Shown in pieces: positions 8,380-15,854 of a DNA stretch of 64,000 bases. Made by a program: the position numbers and the translations under genes. Each line of letters starts with the position of its first letter. Positions within the stretch are counted from its first letter, which is position 1. The stretch comes from Nannocystis exedens (GTDB lineage: Bacteria > Myxococcota_A > Polyangia > Nannocystales > Nannocystaceae). The stretch spans positions 3,172,001-3,236,000 of the forward strand of contig NZ_NETK01000001.1 in NCBI RefSeq assembly GCF_002343915.1, read 5' to 3'. The notes beneath the pieces were generated by a model that saw only the letters and a list, made by a program, of their open reading frames with translations, was not told the DNA's origin and ran no database searches.

Positions 8380-9945
8380 ATGCTGGGAATCTCCCGCCGA
8401 CTCGCCAACACCCCTGACCGGCGCGCCCCGGTCGCCCTGCCGCGGCCGCTCGACGTCCTCGTCGTCGGCGGCGGGATCGCCGGCCTCGCGGCGGCCACCG
8501 TCTTGAGCGAGCGAGGCGCGCGCGTCACCGTGCTCGAGCCCGAGACCTTCCTCGGCGGCCGCGCCGGCGCGTGGACGGAGACCCTCGCCGACGGCAGCCA
8601 GTTCGAGATGGAGCGGGGCTTTCACGCCTTCTTCCGCCAGTACTACAATTTGCGCGCCTGGCTGCGGCGCATCGACCCCGAGCTCGGCTTTCTGCGCCCG
8701 GTCGACGACTACCCGCTGCTCGGGCCCGACGGCCTGCGCGAGTCGTTCGCCGGCCTGCCGAAGCTGCCGATCTGGAACCTCGTCAGCCTCATCCGGCGCA
8801 GCAGCACCATGACCTGGCGCGACGCCTTGCGGGTCGACGACACCTGCGGGCGGGCGATCATGGCCTACGACCCGCTCGCCACCTACGCCCAGTTCGACCG
8901 CCAGGACGCGCGCAGCTTCCTCGACCGCCTCGGCTTCCCGCCGCGCGCGCGGCAGATGCTGTTCGATGTGTTCGCCCACTCCTTCTTCAACCCGGAGCAG
9001 GAGTTCAGCGCCGCCGAGCTGCTGATGATGTTTCACTTCTACTTCGTCGGCAACCCGGAGGGCATCGTCTTCGACGTCGCCGGCGGCCCGTTCTCCACCG
9101 CGATCTGGCGGCCGATGGCGGCCGTGCTCGAGCGCCGCGGCGTCCGCCTGCGCCTCGCCGAGGGCGCCGTCCACTTCGCGCGCACGGCCGACGGCCGCCA
9201 TCGCGTCACCAGCTCCAAAGGACAGGTTTACGACGTCGACGCCTGCATCCTCGCCGCCAGCGTCCCCGGCCTGCAGCAGCTCGTCGCCGAGTCGCCCGGG
9301 CTCGGACACCCGCGGGGCGCCGCCCCGGAGGACCCCGGCGCCGGCCACTGCTGGCGCGAGCAGGTCGCGGCCCAGTCCGTCACCGCCCGCTTCGCCGTGT
9401 GGCGGCTGTGGCTCGACCGGCCGCCTGCGCCGGGCCGGGCCGCGTTCGTCGGCACCACCGGCCTCGGCCTCGTCGACAACATCTCGCTCTATCCCTTGTT
9501 CGAGGACGAGAGCCGCGACTGGGCCGCGCGCACCGGCGGCAGCGTCGTCGAGCTGCACGCCTACGCCCTGCCCGACGAGCTCGGCGAGGAGGCGATCAAG
9601 GCCGACCTGCTGCGCGCCCTCCACGAGCTCTACCCCGAGACGCGCGGCGTCAAGACGCTCGACGAGCGCTTCCTGCTGCGCCAGGACTGCCCGGCCTTCC
9701 GCCCCGGCACCCATCCGCAGCGCCTCCGCGTCGACACCCCCGACCCGACCCTCTACCTCGCTGGCGACTTCGTCCACACCCCGTTCCCGACCGCGCTGAT
9801 GGAGCGGGCCGCCAGCACCGGCATCCTCGCCGCCAATCAAATTCTTCACCACCACGGCGCCGCCGAGGAGCCGCTGTGGTCCGTCCCGCCGCGCGGCCCC
9901 CTGGCGCGCCTGATCCACCGCAAGGGCCTGCGCCACCCGGGCTAG
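8380..9945 (+). CDS. crtU: carotenoid aromatase/desaturase (CrtU-like)
   Basis: This FAD-dependent protein of 521 residues has VVGGGIAGLAAATVLSERG near residue 29, then GGRAGAW and the block ERGFHAFFRQYYNLRAWLR near residue 80. That block is characteristic of the CrtU beta-carotene desaturase/methyltransferase family, which converts beta-rings into aromatic rings. The C-terminus has the FAD motif LYLAGDFVHTPFPTALMERA near residue 465. The ATG at 8380 leaves about 25 residues before the Rossmann motif. A CrtU beside CrtC and CrtD would suit a carotenoid with one aromatic ring end and one hydroxylated, further desaturated acyclic end. No cyclase, phytoene synthase or phytoene desaturase is in this window. 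Other amine-oxidase-family roles are possible. Confidence 0.8.
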   Translation: MLGISRRLANTPDRRAPVALPRPLDVLVVGGGIAGLAAATVLSERGARVTVLEPETFLGGRAGAWTETLADGSQFEMERGFHAFFRQYYNLRAWLRRIDPELGFLRPVDDYPLLGPDGLRESFAGLPKLPIWNLVSLIRRSSTMTWRDALRVDDTCGRAIMAYDPLATYAQFDRQDARSFLDRLGFPPRARQMLFDVFAHSFFNPEQEFSAAELLMMFHFYFVGNPEGIVFDVAGGPFSTAIWRPMAAVLERRGVRLRLAEGAVHFARTADGRHRVTSSKGQVYDVDACILAASVPGLQQLVAESPGLGHPRGAAPEDPGAGHCWREQVAAQSVTARFAVWRLWLDRPPAPGRAAFVGTTGLGLVDNISLYPLFEDESRDWAARTGGSVVELHAYALPDELGEEAIKADLLRALHELYPETRGVKTLDERFLLRQDCPAFRPGTHPQRLRVDTPDPTLYLAGDFVHTPFPTALMERAASTGILAANQILHHHGAAEEPLWSVPPRGPLARLIHRKGLRHPG

Positions 9946-10415
9946 GCCGCGCGCCGGTCCGCGAAAGACCCCGCCGGGCCAGGGACGACGCGCCTCGCCG
10001 CTGCGATCGCAGCGCGCGGATCATCCCGCGTCGGCGCGACATCGGCAGCAATCCGAGCGCCCTCGCGATCCGTCGCCGCCTTGCCGCATTGCTTGTCGGC
10101 CGCGCACGACAGGACGAATCCCCGACCCCGCCCACGCGGACGCGCGAGCCCATCCTCGCTCGCGCTCGCACCGACGCGCCGCAGGTCGCGGCCGCGCCCT
10201 TTATCCCCGGGAATGCCGCGATACGGTGATTCGGGCCCGATCGAGCATTGCATCGCCCCCGGCGATGCCGGCCCCGTGTGGCATGATCTGCGCGCGTGAC
10301 TGCGGGCTATACGCGCCCTCATCACCATCGATCTCGAGCGAGGGCTCGTGAACCCCGTCGGAGGACCAGGAAAGCGGCAGGTACAATCCGGCTAGCGCGC
10401 CGCGTCGACCTCACT
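9946..10415. other. intergenic, no gene seen
   Basis: This 470-base gap between crtU and the VWA lipoprotein has no frame with recognisable protein, no T-run terminator and no 14-bp array. It should contain the promoter of the downstream gene, but I see no convincing boxes. Confidence 0.5.
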
Positions 10416-11570
10416 ATGCTTGCACCGATGCTTGCGCGAATTAGCATTTCATGCGGGACAATGTGGGCAATGGTCGCGGCGCTGGCCGGATGCGGCGGCG
10501 TCGGTGGCACCCCGGGGACCGACACCGATACCGGCAGCAGCACCGGCATTCCGGGGCTCACCAGCGTCACGACGACCGAGACCGGGCCGACCACCACCGG
10601 CTCGACCACCGACGAGGCGATCAAGTTCGACATCGGCGGCGGCCCCGGCAGCGAGACCGACAGCGACGCCGGCAGCGACACCAGCGTGTGTGCCGACGCC
10701 GACGTCACCTTCGAGCCGCAGATCCCCACCGTCCTGCTGCTCATCGATCAATCCGGCAGCATGACCACCCAGTTCGGCGACACCGACCGCTGGGAGGCCG
10801 TCTACAACGCCCTGCTCGACCCGGACGACGGCCTCGTGCCCCAGCTCGAGGGCCAGGTCCGCTTCGGCATGGCGCTCTACACCAGCTTCGAGGGCGACCA
10901 GGGCGGCCGCGAGTGTCCCGTCATCACCGAGACCCCGCCCGCGCTCGACAACTACGAGGCCATCGCCGCCACCTGGGAGGCCAGCCAGCCCGAGGACGAG
11001 ACCCCGACCGGCGAATCGATCGCCGCCGTCACGCCGACCCTCGTCATGGACCCCTCCGAGGGCACCAAGATCATCGTCCTCGCCACCGACGGCGAGCCCG
11101 ACACCTGCGCCGAGCCCAACCCGCAGAACGGCCAGGAGGAGTCGGTCGAGGCCGCCGCCGCCGCGTTCGCCCAGGGCGTGCGCACCTACGTGATCAGCGT
11201 CGGCAACGAGGTCAGCGACCAGCACCTGCAGGACGTCGCCAACGCCGGCGCCGGCGTCGGCAACGGCGACCCCGACGCCCCGTTCTACAAGGCCGACGAC
11301 GCGCAGGCGCTCGCCGACGCGTTCGCCGACATCGTCGACGGCGTCCGCGACTGCAAGCTCACCCTCGACGGCACCGTCTCCGAGGGCGGCGAGGATCAGT
11401 GCACCGTCTACGTCAACGGCGAGGTCGTCCCGTTCGGCGACGACGACGGCTGGCAGCTCAACAACCCCGGCGAGGTCGAGTTGGTCGGCGACGCCTGCGA
11501 CGCCATCCAGAACGGCGAGGTCCAGGTCTCGATCAAGTGCGCCTGCGGCGTCGTCGTCCCGCCCGGTTGA
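10416..11570 (+). CDS. VWA-domain lipoprotein
   Basis: This is a predicted surface lipoprotein of about 384 residues. A signal peptide ends in a lipobox, AALAGC, near residue 27. It is followed by a Thr/Ser/Gly/Asp linker of about 60 residues. A von Willebrand A domain then begins at TVLLLIDQSGSM, the DxSxS metal-ion site, with further metal-site positions around DETPTGESI and the strand IIVLATDGEPDTC. A short C-terminal domain holds several cysteines (CKLTLDG, CTVYVNG, CACGVV). ATG at 10416 and 10428 are both in frame and both give a signal peptide. VWA proteins of this type usually mediate adhesion or complex assembly. No partner is encoded next door. Confidence 0.8.
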   Translation: MLAPMLARISISCGTMWAMVAALAGCGGVGGTPGTDTDTGSSTGIPGLTSVTTTETGPTTTGSTTDEAIKFDIGGGPGSETDSDAGSDTSVCADADVTFEPQIPTVLLLIDQSGSMTTQFGDTDRWEAVYNALLDPDDGLVPQLEGQVRFGMALYTSFEGDQGGRECPVITETPPALDNYEAIAATWEASQPEDETPTGESIAAVTPTLVMDPSEGTKIIVLATDGEPDTCAEPNPQNGQEESVEAAAAAFAQGVRTYVISVGNEVSDQHLQDVANAGAGVGNGDPDAPFYKADDAQALADAFADIVDGVRDCKLTLDGTVSEGGEDQCTVYVNGEVVPFGDDDGWQLNNPGEVELVGDACDAIQNGEVQVSIKCACGVVVPPG

Positions 11571-11628
11571 GCGCGCCAGGGCGATGAATCGACGCTCCCG
11601 AGGCCGCCCGGCGGGGAGTACGATGAGA

Positions 11629-11698
11629 CATGCGCTATCAAACATGAACTTTTAAACATGTCCGTATGGACATTACCTCTTGGGCATGTCACGACCTG
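11629..11698. repeat. 14-bp palindromic tandem array (5 units)
   Basis: CATG/CATT occurs at 11629, 11643, 11657, 11671 and 11685, an exact period of 14. The clearest unit is CATGTCCGTATGGACAT. It lies just downstream of the VWA gene. Confidence 0.85.
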
Positions 11699-11699
11699 G

Positions 11700-11937
11700 C
11701 CGAGGCGCGCTTTGGCCCGGGTGGCCGGCGCCGAGCAGCTCGGCCAGCCACCCGGCGCGAGGGCCTCGCGCGAGGGTCCGGGCGACTCCGCGACGCGACG
11801 GCTCCGCGCTCTGGAGCGCTGCCTGCCGGGACCGCTCCGCGGGGCAGCGCTGGAGCGCGGCCCGGGCGCTGACGCCGAGCTCGGCTCGGCCCGAGTCGCC
11901 GGCATCGCAGGTCGGCGGCGCCTCCCGGGGCGCCGCC
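11700..11937. other. intergenic with a hairpin
   Basis: No gene is recognised here. A perfect 9-bp inverted repeat, AGCGCTGCC at 11815-11823 and GGCAGCGCT at 11843-11851, could fold with a 19-base loop. No T-run follows, so it is not a classical terminator. Confidence 0.4.
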
Positions 11938-12129
11938 TCACCCGCGGTGGGTCCGCGGCCGCAGCCAGCGGTGGCGCACCGGCACCACCGGCACCACGAA
12001 GTCCTTGAGCGTCGTGCGGCGCTCCTCGCGGCCGCGCCGCAGCGCCTCCGCGCGATAGGCACGGTCGCTGAACGCCCCGAACAGGCCGAAGCCGACGAAC
12101 AGCAGGAGCAACAGGACGAGCGGGGTCAT
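11938..12129 (-). CDS. small single-span membrane protein
   Basis: This short frame encodes 63 residues. It starts with one strong hydrophobic segment, MTPLVLLLLLFVGFGLFGAF, followed by a basic tail with the hydrophobic patch FVVPVVPV. I trust it because a strong ribosome-binding site, GAGGAGGA, lies nine bases before the ATG at 12129. The function is unknown. It is divergent from the FAD oxidoreductase at 12356. Confidence 0.55.
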   Translation of the reverse strand: MTPLVLLLLLFVGFGLFGAFSDRAYRAEALRRGREERRTTLKDFVVPVVPVRHRWLRPRTHRG

Positions 12130-12355
12130 CGCGTGTGTCCTCCTCGCCTCGAGCGTGGGACCGATCGGGCCGGCGCGCCCTCGAGATCGCGCGATCGCCC
12201 GCACAGGCCGCGTCCTTCGCCCTCGTACCGTCGCGCTCGCCGGCGTCGCTGCGGGCGCCGCCGCGGGCCTCGCTGGATCTCTCGTCTGGCGGCCTCTGCC
12301 GCCGTTCCGCGCCCTTCCGCCACCGCGGCCGCCGCGCGCTGTATGCTGGGCGCGC

Positions 12356-13966
12356 ATGTCCGACCGCCCTGTGCGTCACCCCTGGTCGAAGAGCTTCCCG
12401 TCCGGCTTCGCCGCACCTGCACTTTGGGACAGCATCGTCATCGGCTCCGGCATGGGCGGCATGACCTGCGCCGCCATGCTCGCCGCGCTGGGCCAGCGCG
12501 TCCTCGTGCTCGAGCAGCACTACGTCCCGGGCGGGTTCACGCACAGCTTCAAGCGCGGCAAGTACCACTGGGACGTCGGCGTCCACGCCGTCGGCGAGGT
12601 CACCGAGCGCAGCATGCCCGGGCGGCTGCTCGCCGCGCTGACCGGGCGCCGGCTGCAGTGGGCCTCGCTCGGTCCCGTCTACGACGCCTTCGTCTTCCCC
12701 GACGGCCTCCAGCTCGGCTTCCCCGACAACCCGCAGGCCTTTCGCGCCCTCTTGCACGACACGTTCCCGGCCGAGCGGGACGCCGTCGACGCCTACTTCG
12801 CCCGCGTCCGCGAGGTCTCGGCGGCCATGCGCTCGTACTACCTGGCCCGCCTCGCCCCGCCCTCCGCACATGTCTTCATGGACATGTTCACAAGGACAGC
12901 CCGCCGCGCCTTCGGCGAGACCGCCAGGCACGCGCTCGACCGGCTCACCGACGACCCCCGGCTCAAGACCGTCCTCGCCGCCCAGTGGGGCTATCACGGC
13001 GCCACCCCGAGCCGCGCTTCTCTGGCGATCCAGGCGCTCGTCACCAAGCACTTCCAGTGGGGCGGCTATTACCCCGTCGGCGGCTCCTCGGCGATCGCCC
13101 GCGAGCTGCTGCAGGCCGTCGCGGACGCCGGCGGTTACACGCGGATCTCCGCCGACGTCGAGCAGATCTTGCTCGCGGACGGGGCCGCGGTCGGGGTGCG
13201 CCTGCGCGACGGCGAGGAGCTGCGCGCCCGCCGGGTGATCAGCGCCGCGGGCATCTCGTCGACGGTGCAGCGGCTGTTGCCGCGCGAGGTCGCGGACACC
13301 CGCTGGGCCGCCAGCGTCCGCGCCCTGCCGCCGGCCCCGGCCCACGTCTGCCTCTACCTCGGCTTCAAGGGCGACATCCGCTCCGCCGGGGCCGGTGCCT
13401 ACAATCAATGGTACTACGACACGTGGGACACCGAGATCGACGCCTGGGACATCGCCGACCCCGAGCGGATCCCGGACGCCCCGGTGCTGTACTGCAGCTT
13501 CCCCTCGCTCAAGGACCCCGCCTACGACCCGGGCCCCGAGCAGCGGCACACCGGCGAGGTCGTCACCTTCGTCCCGTGGGACCGCTTCTCCGGCTGGCTC
13601 GGCACCCGCTGGAAGCGCCGCGGCGGCGACTACGATCAATTCAAGAAGGTTCTGCAGGATCACCTGCTCGGCCAATTCTTGAAAAAGCTGCCGGGCTTGC
13701 GGCCCATGGTCGACCACGTCGAACTCTCGACCCCCCTGTCGACCGACACCTTCGTGCGGCCGATCCAGGGCTCGATCTACGGCCTCCTCCCGACCCCCGA
13801 GCGGTTCGCCAACCCCTACCTGCGTCCTCGCAGCAAGATCCCCGGCCTCTTCTTCGCCGGCAGCGAGGTCGCCACCGTCGGGGTCATCGGCGCCATGATG
13901 GGCGGGGCCCTCGCCGCCGCCGCCGTCGACCCGATCGGCGCCACCCGCCTCCTCCGCGGCCTCTGA
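12356..13966 (+). CDS. RetSat/CrtI-like FAD-dependent oxidoreductase
   Basis: This protein of about 536 residues belongs to the phytoene-desaturase-like flavoprotein superfamily. The N-terminal nucleotide-binding motif is VIGSGMGGMTCAAMLAALGQ near residue 29. It is followed by PGGFTHSFKRGKYHWDVGVHAVGE, where the DxGxH segment is typical of the all-trans-retinol 13,14-reductase (RetSat) subgroup rather than true CrtI. The C-terminal FAD motif is GLFFAGSEVATVGVIGAMMGG near residue 500. It could saturate a polyene or act on a carotenoid or quinone; the substrate is not evident. The start at 12356 is the last Met before the conserved region. Two 14-bp repeat units lie in the coding sequence at 12869-12900, encoding HVFMDMFTRTA. 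The VanX-type gene follows two bases after its stop. Confidence 0.7.
   Translation: MSDRPVRHPWSKSFPSGFAAPALWDSIVIGSGMGGMTCAAMLAALGQRVLVLEQHYVPGGFTHSFKRGKYHWDVGVHAVGEVTERSMPGRLLAALTGRRLQWASLGPVYDAFVFPDGLQLGFPDNPQAFRALLHDTFPAERDAVDAYFARVREVSAAMRSYYLARLAPPSAHVFMDMFTRTARRAFGETARHALDRLTDDPRLKTVLAAQWGYHGATPSRASLAIQALVTKHFQWGGYYPVGGSSAIARELLQAVADAGGYTRISADVEQILLADGAAVGVRLRDGEELRARRVISAAGISSTVQRLLPREVADTRWAASVRALPPAPAHVCLYLGFKGDIRSAGAGAYNQWYYDTWDTEIDAWDIADPERIPDAPVLYCSFPSLKDPAYDPGPEQRHTGEVVTFVPWDRFSGWLGTRWKRRGGDYDQFKKVLQDHLLGQFLKKLPGLRPMVDHVELSTPLSTDTFVRPIQGSIYGLLPTPERFANPYLRPRSKIPGLFFAGSEVATVGVIGAMMGGALAAAAVDPIGATRLLRGL
12869..12900. repeat. 14-bp palindromic units inside a gene
   Basis: CATGTCTTCATGGA and CATGTTCACAAGGA follow each other at 12869 and 12883, then CAG at 12897. 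They are inside the oxidoreductase gene and keep the frame open. Confidence 0.65.
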
Positions 13967-13967
13967 C

Positions 13968-15083
13968 ATGCGCCGGCCGCCGCCCGTGACGCTCGCCCCG
14001 CTCCGCGCCCTCGCCGGGTGGTCGCGCCCGGGCCTCGTCCTTCTCGCCGTCGCCTGCGCCGCGCCTCCGCCTGTCCCCGCGGACACAACCCATGTCCCCA
14101 GGGACAGCACGGCCCCGAGCCCCGAGGCCATCGCGCCCGGCCACCGACCCTATGTCCCCGAGGACAGCCCGGCGCCTCCCGCAGGCGCCTCTGCCCTCAC
14201 CGCGGCCTCGCACGACGCCGGGACGTTCTCTGTTCCAAAAAACAGTCCGTCTCCCCGCCCCGCGCCCGGCGACCAGCCGCATGTCCCCGAGGACAGCCAG
14301 GCGGACCGCGCAAGCGCCTCTGCCCCCGGCCCGGCCGCCGCGCCCGCGCACCGCCCCGCCGAGACATCGACTGTCCCCGGGGACAGCCGCTCTCCCCCCG
14401 CGGACGTCCCTGCGGCCGCCGTCACGCCCGGCCCCGCAGCCTCATCCCATGTCCCCGGGGACAGCCGTCCGCGCGATGCGCCCCCACCTGCCCCGAAAGC
14501 CAGCTCGCCTGTCCCGCCCCCGCCCGGCCTGGTCGACCTGCGCGCCGAGCTGCCCGACGCCTGCTTCGACGTCCGCTACGCCACCGCCGACAACTTCACC
14601 GGCGCCGTCTTGCCCGGCTACGCGGCCCCGGGCGCGTGGCTGCGGCGGCGCCCGGCCGACGCGCTCGCGCGGGTGCAGGCCGCCGTGAGCGCCGAGGGCC
14701 TCACCCTCCTCGTCTACGACGCTTATCGCCCGGCGCGGGCCAGCCTCGCCATGGTCGAGTGGGCCGAGCGCAGCGGTCGGCGGCAGCTCGTCGACGACGG
14801 CTACATCGCCCGGCGCTCCGGTCACAACCGCGGCGACACCGTCGACCTCGGCCTCGCGCGCGCCGGCACCTGCGAGCCGCTCGACATGGGCACCGCCTGG
14901 GACCACCTCGGGCCGGCCAGTCACTACGCGCGGGCCGCCGGCGACGCGCTCGCCCATCGCCGGCTGTTGCGTCGCGCCATGCAGGCGCAGGGCTTTGTCC
15001 CGTACGACAAGGAATGGTGGCACTTCAGCTTCCGCGACCCCGACGCCGTCGCGCTCGACATCCCGTACGACGCGGCCCCCTGA
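13968..15083 (+). CDS. VanX-type D-Ala-D-Ala dipeptidase, lipoprotein-like
   Basis: The C-terminal half is a peptidase M15D (VanX/DdpX) domain, which cleaves D-alanyl-D-alanine. The zinc-site motif SGHNRGDTVDLGL gives His286 and Asp293, with the expected spacing of seven. EWWHF gives the catalytic Glu349 and zinc ligand His352. LLVYDAYRPARA is the conserved Arg motif. The N-terminus has a hydrophobic stretch ending in LAVACAAPP, a likely lipobox. Between them lies an unusual linker of about 150 residues with seven copies of a VPxDS motif, each encoded by a CTGTCCCC-GGACAG-like palindrome. The ATG at 13968 starts two bases after the upstream stop, so translation is probably coupled. A cell-wall turnover role is more likely than vancomycin resistance, since no vanHA genes are present. 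Confidence 0.8.
   Translation: MRRPPPVTLAPLRALAGWSRPGLVLLAVACAAPPPVPADTTHVPRDSTAPSPEAIAPGHRPYVPEDSPAPPAGASALTAASHDAGTFSVPKNSPSPRPAPGDQPHVPEDSQADRASASAPGPAAAPAHRPAETSTVPGDSRSPPADVPAAAVTPGPAASSHVPGDSRPRDAPPPAPKASSPVPPPPGLVDLRAELPDACFDVRYATADNFTGAVLPGYAAPGAWLRRRPADALARVQAAVSAEGLTLLVYDAYRPARASLAMVEWAERSGRRQLVDDGYIARRSGHNRGDTVDLGLARAGTCEPLDMGTAWDHLGPASHYARAAGDALAHRRLLRRAMQAQGFVPYDKEWWHFSFRDPDAVALDIPYDAAP
14070..14470. repeat. coding palindromic repeats (VPxDS linker)
   Basis: Palindromes of the family TGTCCCC-N-GGGACA recur around 14071, 14092, 14152, 14281, 14371 and 14449, plus a diverged copy near 14229 (TGTTCCAAAAAACA). All are read in the same frame as VP(A/R/E/K/G)(D/N)(S/T). The spacings are multiples of three, unlike the strict 14 of the intergenic arrays. 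Confidence 0.75.
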
Positions 15084-15268
15084 TCTTTTGCGCCAGCGCT
15101 CGCCGCAGCCCGATCTCCCGCCGGCCTTCACGAAAATTCCGGCCCTCGCCTCGACTCGCGCCGCGAACCTCGTTCTCGCCGCGACCCTCCGCCGCTCGCA
15201 CCGATCGCCACCCCCCTCGCGGTTTGACAGCCACAGGGCGCGCTGGGAGCATCGCGGCGGAGGTCCGA

Positions 15269-15694
15269 ATGCGCCCACTGCTGTCTGTTTCACTCCCCGC
15301 GCTCGCGCTCGCGGGCGTCGCTCTCACCGCGAGCGAGGCTCACGCCAAGGGTATCGTCCTTATCACCCACGGCGAGAGCGTCCTTCATTACGACGACCTG
15401 ACCGGCGAGGCCAAGAAGTTCGCCGACGAGACCACCGGCTACGAGGTCAAGGTAGGCTATCTCTACAGTCACTTCGGCGTGTTCTGGCTCGACCTCTGGA
15501 CCTGGGACGGCAAGTATTGCCTCTACCACGGCGACAACGTGTGGGAGCTGACCCCCGAGGACGCGGCCGGTCTGCTCGGCGTCAAGGTCGACGACCTCGG
15601 CAAGCCGCTGCTCTACCGGATCCCGCTGGGCATCCTGCTCCTGCTCGGCCTCGGCGTCGGCTTCGCCCTGTGGCGCCGCTTCAGCCGCGACTAG
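15269..15694 (+). CDS. small secreted protein with C-terminal membrane anchor
   Basis: This protein of 141 residues has a signal peptide (residues 1-26, ending SEAHAKG), a globular part rich in Tyr and Trp (GYLYSHFGVFWLDLWTWDGKY), and a C-terminal membrane helix (IPLGILLLLGLGVGFALW) followed by basic residues. This gives an anchored periplasmic or surface domain. I do not recognise the family. The start is supported by GGCGGAGG upstream of the ATG at 15269. A promoter should lie in the 185 bases after the VanX gene, but none is obvious. Confidence 0.65.
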   Translation: MRPLLSVSLPALALAGVALTASEAHAKGIVLITHGESVLHYDDLTGEAKKFADETTGYEVKVGYLYSHFGVFWLDLWTWDGKYCLYHGDNVWELTPEDAAGLLGVKVDDLGKPLLYRIPLGILLLLGLGVGFALWRRFSRD

Positions 15695-15854
15695 CCGCGC
15701 TCGCGGCCTGGTGACCTCCTCGATCTCGAACCGAGCTCGAGCCTGGACCCTTGGGCACCGTCGATCGGCTTCGGTGTTCCAGCGAGTTGGTTACCGATAC
15801 GATCGAGCCGCTCCGCAGTCGCCCCGGGGCGCTCGCGGAGCGCTTCCTTCGGGG

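Noticed and set aside
10259..10300. Sigma-54 promoter (TGGCATGATCTGC)
   Set aside because: The GG to GC distance is two bases short of the required spacing.
13968..15083. Vancomycin-resistance gene
   Set aside because: Only a VanX-type domain is present, without vanH, vanA or regulators; such dipeptidases are common in cell-wall turnover.
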